Assembly: GCF_001949145.1 (NCBI RefSeq)
Contig: NW_019091476.1
Coordinates: 1,256,858-1,320,857, forward strand
Direction of reading: 5' to 3'
Length of the DNA stretch: 64,000 nt
DNA from: Acanthaster planci
Taxonomy: Eukaryota; Echinodermata; Asteroidea; Valvatida; Acanthasteridae
Positions 38,055 to 50,378 of the stretch are shown piece after piece; position 1 is the first letter of the stretch; the number at the start of each line of letters is the position of its first letter. The notes below the pieces were generated by a model. It made no database searches. It was given only the letters and a program-made list of their open reading frames with translations, and was not told where the DNA came from. A program made the position numbers and the translations under genes.

Positions 38055-39267
38055 GTAAGTGCTCAAGCTTGGAAGAAGACAGACACATTGTAGGGGCCCA
38101 GGTACTTTCATAATGAAAAGACACAAATGTAGATTTTAAAGAAAAACAAGTTTTGAGATAATTATCAAAGACGTTTCTCCTGTTTTAAAGCTTGCAAAAA
38201 AATACAAATTTGCAACATCTTATTGCAGTTAAAAACCCTGAAATGATTTTTTGAAAGGTAAACTTTTGAATGACCCTTATTGACACAGTGGTTAAGTAGC
38301 CAAAATCAGTAAGTAAAGTTGTGCACTCATTTGTGAAAATGAAAATCAACACTTTCCTGCATTGACGCACTTTGTATTTTTTCCAAAGGGGGGGGGCATG
38401 CACATTTATGCAATTGCAGTTGTAAATAAAACAAAGATGTGTGTCTATTCGTGAAAAAATACCTCAATTAACCTTCTTTTTGGCCTTTCTTGGCAATATG
38501 TTTTGAACTTGTACAAGGGGCAGTCAGATTAGTGTCTCTCCTTGAAAATGCAAAATGCAGTTATCAAGATTTATATGCTCCTGGCAACATTGATGTTATG
38601 TTGACACTAATGATGTTTTGCTTGTGGGAGCACGCCAAAATGGTCAAGTGTAATGTTTTAAAAGAAAAACTAATAAAAAATTGAAATGAAAAAAAAAAAA
38701 ATTTTTATTACTGTTGCATCTCTTCTTGAAAGCAGGGATAATATTTGGGATTACTACAAGTTACTGTATGTTCTGAGTTTATTGATGATGTTGATGATAC
38801 TGTCATCACAAAGTCAGAAAGGGCAGCCAAGCTTAACATCTTATCATGAGGTAGTGATATAAGCCTTTTGCAGATCTAAACTGGTAATTTGCACAGTTCA
38901 AAACTTCAAGCATTGTAAATTGTTACCAGACTGCCAAAATGAACTTAGAGTAAAACAAAGAACCGTATTTGATTATTGTAGCTTTGTAAAGGTACCTCAA
39001 TTCCATTGATTCCATTAGTTTTAGGATATTTATTTGAATCATACATCTACATATTTTTCCAGTGCTGTCACATGAAATGTCCATTTAACTGCAGCCATTT
39101 AACCAACATCCAGTTTTCAATTTTCCATATATCAAAATTTTATTTAAATTTGCCTCTGAACTCAAATTAAGCATACACTTGTATCATATTTTGACCACAA
39201 CTGTGAAGTTGGATGGAGGAATAGCAAACAGGAAAAAACAAGTTGTGTTTTTTTGTCCATTTTGCAG

Positions 39268-39514
39268 TATGACCATTGACAAGTTGAATGTAGAGGAGTC
39301 CTTTCAGATTAATTTGGATATCTCTTTCTGCTTGGACGGTGACTGTACAACCACACCGGTGCTCCGCGATGCATTGGTCCCCATCCCGCTCTGCAATCTC
39401 AATGTCTCCTTTGAGCTGCCAGGAGGTGGTAGCTTTGCTGGACTGGCCCGGACTCTTGCTGAGGATGTCGGGGAGTTGGCCATCCAGGCTGGCCTCCGAA
39501 AACTTGGAATCCAG
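39268..39514 (+). CDS. Exon: repeat 4, modules B and C
   Basis: MTIDKLNVEESFQINLDISF, Cys pair FCLDGDC, VPIPLCNLNVSFELPG, then C (GGGSFAGLARTLAEDVGELA). B and C share one 247-base exon, a layout repeated exactly in repeats 5 and 6. Confidence 0.9.
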
Positions 39515-41581
39515 GTATGATTTCTGGAGGAATGTTGCCCAGCACAAGGCAGAAGGACCACATGGTGTGGACTGCAAATATGAGAAAAGAAGGAAATTTT
39601 GCTTGATTTACAAAAGATTACAGGTAGAAGGAAAGCTGGTTACAGGCAAATAGTTTGAGAGTGAGACAGAAAGTGGAAAAATCCTTACTGAGTACTTGCC
39701 ATCAGAACAGTGACAGTAAAAAAGACATTATGAGAATGCTAGGCAAGTAGAGTGCCCGGAAGTTAGAACAGGAGAAATCAGTGGTGAGATGCTACCAAAA
39801 CACTTTCCACGGTATATTGGTTTGAGGATATTACTGCAAGCGGTGAAAGGGGGAGTAACTTATTACTGCCTTGACTGCCTGTTTAACTGTTGGTTCCTAC
39901 CACATTCCACCTCACCACTCTGTGTTTTAATAGGAATTTTTTCACAAAATAATAAGTACAGTTTGCTATCTCAATCCACTTCGACTATCAGGATCCCCTC
40001 ATCGGTTGAAAAGAGCTGCATTGTTTGGGAGGGTTTAGTTTCTTGGTAGTGAGTGACACGACTGTAATGAGTACAAATATGCTTGTGAAGCAATGATGTT
40101 CAGTTCCGACCAAAGGAGCTTCCATTGCTAAGGAAATAGCACCCCTTTCGTAGTCCAGCTCAAGGCTCATACAAAGAATAGGAGATTAAACCTCCTGTAT
40201 GACAACAGTTTCAAGTCATTTTCCCATGGACTTCATACAGTAACCACAGAGTTAACTTGATGCCTACTTACTGCGTAATATGGTCAATCTTTTTTAAGTC
40301 AGTAAAAAACCGATGTAAACAGAATTGCAATGGTAGAAGCACATATATGCCATTCCCTTATAGTTTGCTTGAGTAGAACTTGAATAACCCTCACAAAGGT
40401 TCATCGCTTGGATCTGTGCTCAGCACAGAGCTCACTGGTGATCCCACCTTGCTTGTTTGGTGTGCGTTTTACTTTGAAATATACTGTGTTGGCCTTTAAA
40501 ATAGAATGAAATAGAATAGAATGAAATAGAAATTTAATTTATTCAACCAATGGAAAGTTACAAACACAATTAACACTGGTAATTTACTTGTTCCTTGAGC
40601 TCTCTAAAGGGTAAAAGCACATAAATAAAAATGTCAAATAATATTTACTAATAAAAATGTCCTTATGAAAAGAACTGCAGGATAAAACTCTTTGGGAAAT
40701 GCTTACTATTCTGAAGACAGGGATGAGATGGCAGGAATGAAACATAATCAGATGCTGGAAGAAACTCTGTGGTTCATTATCGATTGAGGGCATTTGTGCA
40801 TTCTGTCATTGTAAATTAATTCAAGTGATAGCAAGTTGGTACCAATGATTTTGTCTGCTTATCGTGCAACTTAGTTCAACTTGTGCAGATCGCTGACGGA
40901 AAGTCAGACAAACACAACAATGATTTACATGTATGTGTTCCGTTCATGAATAAATTAGAAGAGGCAGTTTTGTTTCACCAATCAGCAATTTCTCTTGGTG
41001 TGCCTCAAGCATGTGTAAATTGGTTCTCATGCCCTGGCGTGGATTACACATTAGCATGTGTATAAGTCTGTATAGCACCTGTGGATGGGCACCGGTTGTA
41101 TGCCATGAATATGATGTAGCATAGAGTGTCACTACAGCCCTTATGTTTTTCGTTTGAGCAAGGATGGATCCAGGGGATCAACATGCCCAGATAGAACCCT
41201 GAAATTTAAATAATAAGAGAAGGGGATGTTTTGTTGTCATTCCCTTCTTTCAAAAGCCTGGAAAAAAAGCCCAACTATGTCATCTCACCCCTCAGAAAGG
41301 CCATGAAAGGTTACTTAAAACTTTCCAAACTTTTTGCCCATACAAACCCCCCCCATTTTTGCCCTCTTCCCTTGAAGTTGAAAAGTTGGTTCTGGATCCA
41401 TCAGTACTCTTGAGTAGATACACTATATGATCAGATTTCCATAGACCTTGTCTGCCCAACAAATTTTGTCATTCTTGAGTATGCGATCATGGAAATTAAT
41501 AATAACGGTTGTGAAATTCATAGTTCTGAAGTTAAATGTAGCCAGTGGGTTTTCAGAAAATTTATTCTACTTATTTTTCAG
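39515..41581. other. Intron with one half of a dispersed repeat pair
   Basis: 2.1 kb. Holds the repeat copy at 40,085-40,170 and a TAGAATGAAATAGAA micro-tandem near 40,500. No exon seen. Confidence 0.5.
40085..40173. repeat. Dispersed repeat, copy 2
   Basis: Same orientation partner of 27,628-27,715, lying in the D4 intron. Neither copy has coding potential. Confidence 0.55.
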
Positions 41582-41636
41582 CAATACTTGGACAACCAGC
41601 AGTGTGAAATGGTGATACTTGCCCCAAGTGAAAACA
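41582..41636 (+). CDS. Exon: repeat 4, module D
   Basis: 55 bases: QYLDNQQCEMVILAPSEN. Found between a ttatttttcag acceptor and a GTGAGT donor; size and phase (0 in, 1 out) equal those of D6 and D7. Confidence 0.8.
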
Positions 41637-42264
41637 GTGAGTAGCTAACCTGTAACTATTTGCAGTTGTGCAAAACAATTAGCATGCATTAGCAATTTTC
41701 TGGTTCTTTAATTATATATCTTATGTTTATTTCATTATTCTAAATATTGCCTGTTAATTCTATTTAAGAATTTATTTAGAATTTATTCTAATTTATTTAA
41801 TTTTATTTAGAAATCCTGTTTTGTTCAACTGCTGTTCAGTTTCTGTTTTATTTTTCTCTTTGATTAACTTAATCAGTGTTAAATTGTTTTAAATTTATTT
41901 CTATAGATTTGTTTCTAAGTTTATAAGGGCCCTTAGTGATAGCAGTTTTTAACTGACAAGGCAACCCTGTTGAAATAAAACAGAATTAATGCACTACCTC
42001 CTTATTTTTAGTTATACTTGCTGTTTGGGCTAAACCCCACTAAATGGAAAACATATCCAGAGAGTTAATTGGCTTTAATGATACAAAGCAGCAATTTTTC
42101 ATTCGGTCTACTTGGGTCAAGAAGACATTCTTTTTAACCTACCACTCATGATATGAGAACTTACTGCAGTATAATTGAAGTAGGGAAAGCCAGGTTGAGG
42201 TGTCGGTGAAGTTCCTGATTGCATATTGCTTTCAGTGTCCCTTTGGCGTGTATTTTTCCCTTAG

Positions 42265-42520
42265 AATGTCCACTTCTGAGGTTGCCATCTCCGACCAGCT
42301 TCCTGACCTGCACAGTGGATGACCGATGCCTTGGCCTGACATGCTGTGCCTCCCTGGACCTGATCTTCACTCAGTTGTCCACTACCACTTGGGCTGCCCT
42401 AGACCCCTGCGAATTGAAACTGTCTGTTGGGCTGGGGTCGTGGTCAAAGAATGTCACGCTCTTTGAATACGACTGGGGAGTGGATAAGGTGCTTGACGTC
42501 AGTGATTCTGTGCACATAAT
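42265..42520 (+). CDS. Exon: repeat 5, module A plus linker
   Basis: CPLLRLPSPTSFLTCTVDDR, then CLGLTCCASLDLIFTQL, LDPCELKLSVGLGSW and NVTLFEYDWG, linker VDKVLDVSDSVHIM. NVT sequon after the Trp. Phase 1 in, 2 out. Confidence 0.9.
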
Positions 42521-42733
42521 GTAAGTGACATTTTGGGTAAAACGTGAGCTGTGTCTGACACTCGTGGCTGCTGCTTAAAGTACCCCTTTGGCTATCCATA
42601 TACACCCTCTCCCTGGAAACATTTATTCTGACGTAGCCTTAACCTTGTTTTTAAAACTGTCAAGAACAAGCATTGTGAAGATGGTTTAGAGTGAATTACA
42701 GGGCCTAACCTACTTCGTTTTTGATCTACTTAG

Positions 42734-42980
42734 GTATAATGTTGACAAGCTGACGGCACTGAAGGAATTTCAGATTGACCTCTCGGTAACCCTGTGCATA
42801 GACGGCAGCTGCAGACCCATCCATCTGCTCCAGGCAGCTCATGTGCCCATTTCGATCTGCAACTCCAATGCCACCCTCACCTTGCCTGGGAATGGCACCA
42901 TCTCTGGCTACCTGGAGAGCTTAGGGGGTCAAGTCACTGAAGCAGCCGTAGATAGGGTACTAGACCATTTGGGATTGAAG
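42734..42980 (+). CDS. Exon: repeat 5, modules B and C
   Basis: YNVDKLTALKEFQIDLSVTL, Cys pair LCIDGSC, VPISICNSNATLTLPG, then GNGTISGYLESLGGQVTEAA. Phase 2 in, 0 out. Confidence 0.9.
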
Positions 42981-43101
42981 GTGAGACTGTTGAATTTGTT
43001 GCTCCATTGTTGAAAATTCTGAAATTGAAAAGCTAATACTTACCCATACATGTGAGTCCGTGTATCTGTGTTGATTGTTTCCTTAATTCTTATACTCACA
43101 G

Positions 43102-43159
43102 AATTTCCTGTCCAGAGACATGTGTAATCTGCCCCCAGTGCTCGGAGCAGGCAGTGACA
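43102..43159 (+). CDS. Exon: repeat 5, module D
   Basis: 58 bases: NFLSRDMCNLPPVLGAGSD between tatactcacag and GTAAGT. One codon longer than the other small D exons. Confidence 0.78.
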
Positions 43160-44010
43160 GTAAGTACAACAGATTTCCTGCAGAAGAAAAACTGCAGAGT
43201 CAAGAGCTTAACAGATTCTTTCTTTTTTGATAACGAAACTCGTCTCTCATTTTGTTATGTTGGAAAAAGGAAATAACAGGCTACCCAAAAGTGTTCACTC
43301 TTAAAGGTGTTAAAAGTGGCAACCATGGCTAACACCCAACTGAACCTCGGTATCAGACTTATTAGGGTCCATTTTACATGAAATTATGCTGACTAGTACA
43401 GGAATACTGAAAGTATTATCCATGCAGTAGAACACAGTGTGGCATTCTATCTACTGGATTATTAACACTAAGAATGGTTGAACTGCTCTGCAGAAAGAAA
43501 AACTGATATAATAGGAAACCTGATCGATTTTTTAAATATACCATACTGAGGCTGCATGCTCTGGCCAATCCAGTGATTAGGTATAATGTCATCAGGGACC
43601 TGGCTGGGAGACTATTATTGAAGCCAGAATGGAAGTTCCTTGGACTCCTTCAATTGAGCAACATTATCATCTTAGAAAGTCATTAGCATTTCATTTGCAC
43701 ACTGAATGGGTTTCTACTTGTGTGTAAATATACAATATCACGTGGCATGCTGTTTTTTGTTCTGCTCATATTTTTAAGAGGGGCCTTTCAGGATGTTTTG
43801 TATGGCAAATGAAGTTGGTACATGATTTATTTGGTGATAAATTGATAAATTCACCACATGTAAATGAATGCATATTGCAGTGCTTCACCAGATGAGATGT
43901 ACGTTATCTTTTTTTGACAGGTATTCCACATTTCATCTAACCTAAACTTATCTATTAAACATACATTTCTGTTTGATTAGTCCTGCTAATGCTTCTGATT
44001 TCTGATTCAG

Positions 44011-44263
44011 GTTGTTCAGTGCAGTTTCCTGACAACCTTCCCAGCTTGTCCTGTCATATTGGCAGCCGTTGTACAAGTTTTCACTGCTGTCTAACGCTGG
44101 ATCTCAAGCTGACCCAGATCAGCACCAAGGCCTGGTTTATCATTGACCCATGTGACTACAAGGTGTCTGTTGGGCTAGGAAGGTGGTTCTTCAATGCATC
44201 CCTGTTTTCCTACAAGTGGGGAGTGATGGAAAGTTTTATGGTTGGGCATGCTCTCAGTGTTAT
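44011..44263 (+). CDS. Exon: repeat 6, module A plus linker
   Basis: CSVQFPDNLPSLSCHIGSRC, then TSFHCCLTLDLKLTQIS (the usual CLG is CTS), IDPCDYKVSVGLGRW and FSYKWG. All six cysteines kept. Phase 1 in, 2 out. Confidence 0.9.
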
Positions 44264-45338
44264 GTAAGTACATAAATATTGAATGAAAGTCTGCTCTGAA
44301 GTGGACTTGAAACTAGAATGTTAGTATTTAAATCGATAATCGATCAAGTTTTCCGGATTTCTGGAATTTCTGTGAGACTATCTGGAATTTCTGTGAGACT
44401 TTCCGGATTTCCGTATTGTCAGTGCTTTCAACATGAAACACAAAGACTACAATATTTGGTGCAAAACTAAGTGAAAGACTTGCACAAGTTTAGGTGTATA
44501 GCATGTGCTTTTGCATTGTTACTCCCTCTGGGAAGGCACCAGTTACATAGTAGTACATTGAACGAAGGAGGTATCATTTTTAAAACATAAGGACCCAGGC
44601 CAGTGGTATGATCGTTGTGCATATGTACATGTACATTTACTGTACCTACTGTACGTTTGCTGTGTGTGTATACACGGTACACATGTTGTCGTTGCACGCA
44701 TTGTGTACAACTTGCGTCCGTCTGCTATTGTGTTTTGCTTCGTTCTTGTGGTGGTCTGATGTCGTTGATGTCCATCAAAAATGTCCTATAAGGTATTAGG
44801 TTGGGAAGGGGATCTGAATGTAGACAAAGGATTAAAGAATTCTTGGAAATTTTCCTGGCTGGAAACCGAGGTGGACAGAGAATTAACCAAGGGGAAATTG
44901 ATGTATTATCGTGACTTTCTCGTGAAAATCGACAAACCTGGGTACTGCAAGTGCATGTAGTGTCACAAGTAATGCAATACTCGTCTGTATGAGACAGTTT
45001 TCACTTTTCATAAATTGTGATAGAATTTTGTGGATCACTGATAACTGTGTGTATTACACTTCTAGGTCTTTGATTGTCACCAATTATAGCTTACATGTAT
45101 AGGCATAATTGCAATTGAAGTGAATGAGGACAAGGGTTTTGTTGCAGTAAATGTTATAATTGTATCCCTCAAAGTAAGAACAACTCTCGTGGCCTACATG
45201 TAGTACCTGAATCTCCTATGATCAAATAGATATGCCATGAATTGTAGGGAAGCTGTGGCCGACGCGACTTGCAAAACCCTCCGACGAATGTTTCGTGGAT
45301 TTTTCATTTTCCCCAAATCACACCCCTCGATTTCGTGC

Positions 45339-45397
45339 ATTGTGATTGGCCAATGCATTGCAAACTCTTGGAAGTGCACTATTGTGAAATGCCCGTA
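45339..45397. mobile_element. Partial copy of the 62.9-kb foldback element
   Basis: Carries one arm: TGTGATTGGCCAATGCATTG then CAAACTCTTGGAAGTGCACT and ATTGTGAAATGCCCG, nearly the same as 63,055-63,110. The opposite arm is not seen nearby, so it is a solo or decayed copy. Confidence 0.6.
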
Positions 45398-45630
45398 TTG
45401 CAGGGAGGTCTGAAAATCCAGCTCAAAAGAAATTGAGAAAGGTGATTTTTAATACCGCAGTACCTGAACAGGTTAGAGTTGTTGCTGATGCAACAAACCA
45501 ATATCCTCTGCTGATATTACATGGTATAACTGTAAACATGGAATGCAAAGGAAGCAAACTATGTAGACCATAGAAAGATGCCAATTGACCAATGTAAACA
45601 GACCTAATCATTTTCACTTGTTTCGTCCAG

Positions 45631-45877
45631 GTTTTCTATCGACAAGTTGGATGCCACAAAGGAATATGAAGTGGATCTTGCCTTCTCCCTCCTCATTGAC
45701 GGCGTCACCACAGACCTTCCCATCATGACTGACCAGAGAATCCCAATGCCCATCTGCAATGCCAACTCCTCCCTGGCCTTGCCTGGTGATGGCTCAGTGA
45801 GAGGTTTCTTAGAGGAGCTGGGTTACAATGTCGGACAGGCAGCCATCCAGCTGGTCCTCCGACGACTCAACCTACAG
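45631..45877 (+). CDS. Exon: repeat 6, modules B and C, B Cys pair lost
   Basis: FSIDKLDATKEYEVDLAFSL, then LLIDGVTTDL where other repeats read LCIDGxC: both cysteines are gone (codons near 45692 and 45707). MPICNANSSLALPG keeps the third. C module GDGSVRGFLEELGYNVGQAA. Phase 2 in, 0 out. Confidence 0.9.
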
Positions 45878-46438
45878 GTTGTGAATGTTTTGCTTACACC
45901 TTCTTCAGTTCCCCCATAAATGAAAATGACACACACCCTTGCATACATTTTTTGCCTGCTTCTGGCAAGTGTGCTGTGCAGTTTCCATATGTTCAAAGGT
46001 TTTTAGGCCCTCTTAATCCCAACAAAAGGGTTGGTTAATGAGACAGTTTACTTCTTTAGATTGTGTAGCCTTGATAAAACCTTTAATTGGGTTTTATGGA
46101 ACAAATTTTGATACAGCTTCCCAATTCATGTGCCACTGATTTCACAAAAAGTTACTGCACAGTGTTTGACAGACAATTAGGTTTTGGATGAGGACAGTCA
46201 CAATTATTATGAAGACTGTTCATGATTTTTATGACCATCAATAATCGACTGTTTTATTATAGCATTAATGTCTCATTTGTTCCTCTTAAATTTCTGTTGC
46301 ATCTAAACACAACAGCATGTGTTCATTATTTGTTTGTTTGTTTATCTTTTCTAATTTTTGTCTTTTAACTTTGCCTGAGTGTTTGTTTCGGAAATTTTTT
46401 TTCAAATAGTAATCGGTTGTATACTTGTATTCCTTCAG

Positions 46439-46493
46439 GATGTTACTACTGGAAAAGAGTGCAAGATGCCATCAGGGATAGCAACCGTCTCCC
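46439..46493 (+). CDS. Exon: repeat 6, module D
   Basis: 55 bases: DVTTGKECKMPSGIATVS, between tattccttcag and GTAAGT. Phase 0 in, 1 out. Confidence 0.8.
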
Positions 46494-46911
46494 GTAAGTA
46501 TGCTATCTATTTTTAAGTAACGGAGATTAATTTGTTTAATAAGAATGTGGATCCACCCAAGTTGTGTGCTGGTACACGTTGTTATTTGTAGGCAGTTTGT
46601 GAAATGGAGACAGGGCACTAGATGAAGCCATATGTTGTAAAATACATGTACATGTACATACAGGACTGGTTTTATTCCATGTACTGTTACCTTTTCTTAT
46701 ATTGCACATTTCCAGTTGTAAATATTCGGAAGGCCAAGTTTTCGGAAGTGGTTAAATGATGATTTTAATCCAAGGTTTTTATAATATTGGACTGACATTG
46801 TTTGTACTTGAGCACAGATTAGCTGTATAAAGACTTGACACTTGGACTGTGTTCTGTAGCATTAGGAGTAGAATGGTAATTTATGTGATTTTTGATTCTC
46901 TTTTTGACCAG

Positions 46912-47167
46912 ACTGTCCTGTCATCTCACTTCCCTTCCTGGAGGATGTTGTCAAGTGCTCCATCGATGACCGTTGCCTTGGCATCCAATGCTGCATCACC
47001 CTAGATTTTGTCATCACTGAGCTCATGCTGAGCATAAGGATTGAAGTGGATCCATGCAATTACCAGCTTTATATGGCCTTTGAGAACTGGGAACTGAATG
47101 TCACCTTGTTCAGCTACACCTGGGGGACTGTGGAAAAAATCAACATTGAAAATGCATTAATGTTGAG
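46912..47167 (+). CDS. Exon: repeat 7, module A plus linker
   Basis: Read by hand: CPVISLPFLEDVVKCSIDDR, then CLGIQCCITLDFVITEL, VDPCNYQLYMAFENW and NVTLFSYTWG, linker VEKINIENALMLR. Ends at gtgtgt, a weaker donor than usual. Exactly 256 bases, like repeats 5 and 8. Confidence 0.88.
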
Positions 47168-47748
47168 GTGTGTTCGGTTCTGTGTTTTTTGTGGCAATTA
47201 AAGTATACAACTTTGAAGAAATCTGTATTTTGAGGGTTTTTCAAATTTGTTCCAGTTCCAATTATTACAAACTATAAACCAAACTTCGTAATTCATATCA
47301 CTCTTTTAGTGTCCCAAAACAGGCCCAACCCAAACTTTACAGACTGACAAAATGTGAAGATTCCTCATAATTTTGACTGAATTACTAATCCATGAATTTC
47401 TTTTAAGAACATCTGTAGTGGGATTTTAATGCTAATTTCTGAGATTTTATCCCAATTTTGCTACAACCAATGACTTTCCTGTTGTTTTGTGTACATCAGC
47501 CTAAGTTTGTGCAGGAATTAAGTCTATAAATATTCATGTTTTCACAGAATGACAGCAACTGCCTTACAAATATACCACTGTAATTGTTGGATCTATGAAA
47601 CTAGGATCAGTCTCATTTCAATGCAGGATGGAGACATCTTTGAGCTCAGAAACATAAACTTTATTTTCTCTCAAGTTTTGTGATTCTCATCAGTTGTTCA
47701 AAAAATCATAGGTACATATTGTAACAGCCTCTGATTCGGAACTTACAG

Positions 47749-47998
47749 CTATTCCATTGACAAGCTGACAGCAGAGAAAGTCTTGTCTGTGACCCTCAAC
47801 ATCATGCTGTGCATTGATGCCGCATGCACCACAACCCCAGTACTGGACCATGTCTGGGTTCCCATACCAGTGTGCAACACCAATGCCACCTCATTCGCCC
47901 TGCCTGGTGATGGGACAGTGGGCGGATTCATACGACAGCTGGGTGGCCGTATTGGAAACTCTGCTATTGACCTGGTGCTGGAGAAACTTGACCTGAGT
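47749..47998 (+). CDS. Exon: repeat 7, modules B and C
   Basis: YSIDKLTAEKVLSVTLNIML, Cys pair LCIDAAC, VPIPVCNTNATSFALPG, then GDGTVGGFIRQLGGRIGNSA and IDLVLEKLDLS. One codon longer than its counterparts (ATSF). Phase 2 in, 0 out. Confidence 0.9.
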
Positions 47999-48310
47999 GT
48001 GAGTGAATGGCTTACTTCAGCAGACTTTCTGTCGCTTGGGTTTGCCACGGCACATTCAACTGGGAATGTGACTCTGACTTTCATTAGTTACTTTCCTTTA
48101 GATATCTTTTTTCACTTATGACCTTGAGACCTTATGTGAGAGTTGAGTGTGAGTAATCAATTTGCTTCAGCAGGCATTCTGTTGGTTGGGTTTCACTCTT
48201 TATTGTTTGCAGTCAAGGCTTGGTTGACACACATTTTCCTTTAACACGATCAAAAACTAACTTTATTAGTTTTTGGTTAAAGTAGTCTGTGTTTTACTTA
48301 TGACCCTGTT
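47995..48310. repeat. Tandem duplication of the donor side of an intron
   Basis: GAGTGTGAGT plus the following TTCAGCAG...TTCTGT...TTGGGTTT string at 47,995 recurs at 48,145, and ACTTATGACC recurs at the end of each copy. Period about 150 bases. The second copy carries a decoy donor. Confidence 0.6.
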
Positions 48311-48314
48311 ACAG

Positions 48315-48369
48315 CAACATTTGCTGAGTACACCATGTGATGGAGGAATACCAGGCACTTTGAGAAGTG
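48315..48369 (+). CDS. Exon: repeat 7, module D
   Basis: 55 bases: QHLLSTPCDGGIPGTLRSG, between gaccctgttacag and GTAAGT. Confidence 0.8.
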
Positions 48370-48548
48370 GTAAGTTAGAATTACTACACGTTCTGTGGAA
48401 GTTTACTACCTTAAAGGTGGCAAATAATCATTGGTCTTTTTAACTTATACCTAGATAACATGCTATTGTTGGCATTCCCTTCTCATTAGAATGTTACGCT
48501 GCTGTTCATCTTCATTATATTGAAGTGCTATCATCTGTCCAATATCTG

Positions 48549-49013
48549 TAACTTGTTTACTTTTACCATTATAGCTCCTTAACTTGTTCACTTTCACCAT
48601 TATAGTACCCTAACTTGTTTACTGTCACCATTATAGTACCCTAACTTGTTTACTGTCACCATTACAGTTTCATAACTTGTTTACTGTCACCATTATAGTT
48701 CTGTAACTTGTTTACTGTCGCCATTATAGTACCCTAACTTGTTTACTGTCACCATTACAGTTTCGTAACTTGTTTACTGTCACCATTATAGTTCCCTAAC
48801 TTGTTTACTGTCACCATTATAGTTCTGTAACTTGTTCACTGTCACCATTATAGTTCCCTAACTTGTTTACTGTCACCATTATAGTTCTGTAACTTGTTTA
48901 CTGTCACCATTATAGTACCCTAACTTGTTTACTGTCACCATTATAGTTCTGTAACTTGTTCACTGTCACCATTATAGTTCCCTAACTTGTTTACTGTCAC
49001 CATTATAGTTCAT
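48549..49013. repeat. 31-base minisatellite, 15 copies
   Basis: Fifteen head-to-tail units of about 31 bases, built on TAACTTGTTTACTGTCACCA followed by TTATAGTTCCC. Units vary mainly in the last four to five bases (ACCC, TTCTG, TTCCC, TTCA) and at one T/C in TTTACT. No spacers, so not a CRISPR array. Confidence 0.95.
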
Positions 49014-49487
49014 ACACACATGGTCAATCATTAATCCCTCATTAATATTTCTCCTTTACCTGTGTACTACAGGGTTGCTTATTTTTGTTTGTTAGTTTTT
49101 TTATTGTCCACATTATTTTATTTGTTTTTATTTTATTACACTTTTCCACTGGCTATTGTAAAACAAGACAAAAAAATTAATACATTAAAAACACGTACAT
49201 AAAACATTTGACATGACACAACAATCAGATGATGGGTATAGAAAACAACATGCTAAAAAGCCAGTGAATGGCAAGATGGAACAGGTGAGCAACACCTCTA
49301 CAGAGCCATCCTACCACATGACGACCCCCCCTCCGCCAAGAAAATAAAACAAGTGGGAATTTATTAATATCTACAGCAAAGTGGGAACAAAGTGGGAATT
49401 TATTAATATCTACAACCAGCACAGTGACAGGATCTCTGATTATCTCTGTCTCTGTGGTGGATTGCCATCAACTACTCTCTTTCTCAG

Positions 49488-49743
49488 GTTGCCCAGCTGT
49501 GGATATCACCCAGCTTCCTGACTCTCTCACTTGCACTGTCACCGATTCCTGCCTGGGCATCCGATGCTGTCTAGAGATGGACTTGAAGATAACTACTCGC
49601 AGCATCAGTGCCTGGGTCATGCTGGATCCGTGCAACTTCACCGTATCGGTGGGTTTTGAGAAGTGGGAACGAAGCGTCACCTTGTTCCATTACCCTATGG
49701 GAGATGTCATGGAGGAGGTTGTGAATGATGTCCTGAGAATAAG
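49488..49743 (+). CDS. Exon: repeat 8, module A plus linker
   Basis: CPAVDITQLPDSLTCTVTDS, then CLGIRCCLEMDLKITTR, LDPCNFTVSVGFEKW and FHYPMG in place of YxWG, linker VMEEVVNDVLRIR. NFT sequon. Phase 1 in, 2 out. Confidence 0.9.
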
Positions 49744-50223
49744 GTATACATGTGATGACCAGTGTCCTCATAATTTTTTTTTCAGTTCCTGTGTGTCCTT
49801 CGTATGTTTAAGTTTAATAAGATCCTTAAGTTCAGACAAAATGACTACTAGTGGCCCCTAGATGTGGCACATCATCTGACAATTACTGTTTGGTGTTTAC
49901 CAAAAATGACATAATATCCATCTCTGAAACCAGTAGAATTTTTTTCTTTTTTGGGGGGGCCGTGTCAAAAGTTCTTTGTTATTGACAAAGGCTGTTGCAT
50001 CATAAAGCATGACGCAGAAAAGTACAGTTTGAATACTGTTTGAATCTTGCTTTGAATGATCCAAGTCAAATTTCAAGTCAACTGCAGCTGATATGAAACT
50101 TGAACAAATCTTTTAAAACCTTTTAACCTTGTTTATTAAATGCTGTGTTTTGTTTGATTTAGTCTTTTTTTTCTGAGTGCATACTTTCCGATTGACTTAG
50201 TGTGTACTATGCATGTCATGTAG

Positions 50224-50378
50224 GTGGCGAGTGGCCAAGATCACTGAAGAAAAGCAGTTTGAGGTAGACTTGTCGCTTGTCCTTTGTATAGATGGAGCCT
50301 GTGACACGCTCACAGTACTTTCAGCAAGTCATCTGCCGATACCACTGTGTAACACTCCAGATCCATTCACTTTGCCTG
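50224..50378 (+). CDS. Exon: repeat 8, module B
   Basis: WRVAKITEEKQFEVDLSLVL, Cys pair LCIDGAC, LPIPLCNTPDPFTLPG. IDKL is changed to VAKI. Here an intron separates B from C, unlike repeats 4-7. Phase 2 in, 1 out. Confidence 0.88.

Noticed and set aside
39167-39577. 136-codon minus-strand ORF, and similar ones at 47749-48084 and 37822-38124
   Set aside because: Antisense shadows of conserved B-C or A exons; the plus strand carries the repeat signatures.
48549-49013. CRISPR-like array
   Set aside because: Units are contiguous with no spacers and the locus is a eukaryotic intron; it is a minisatellite.
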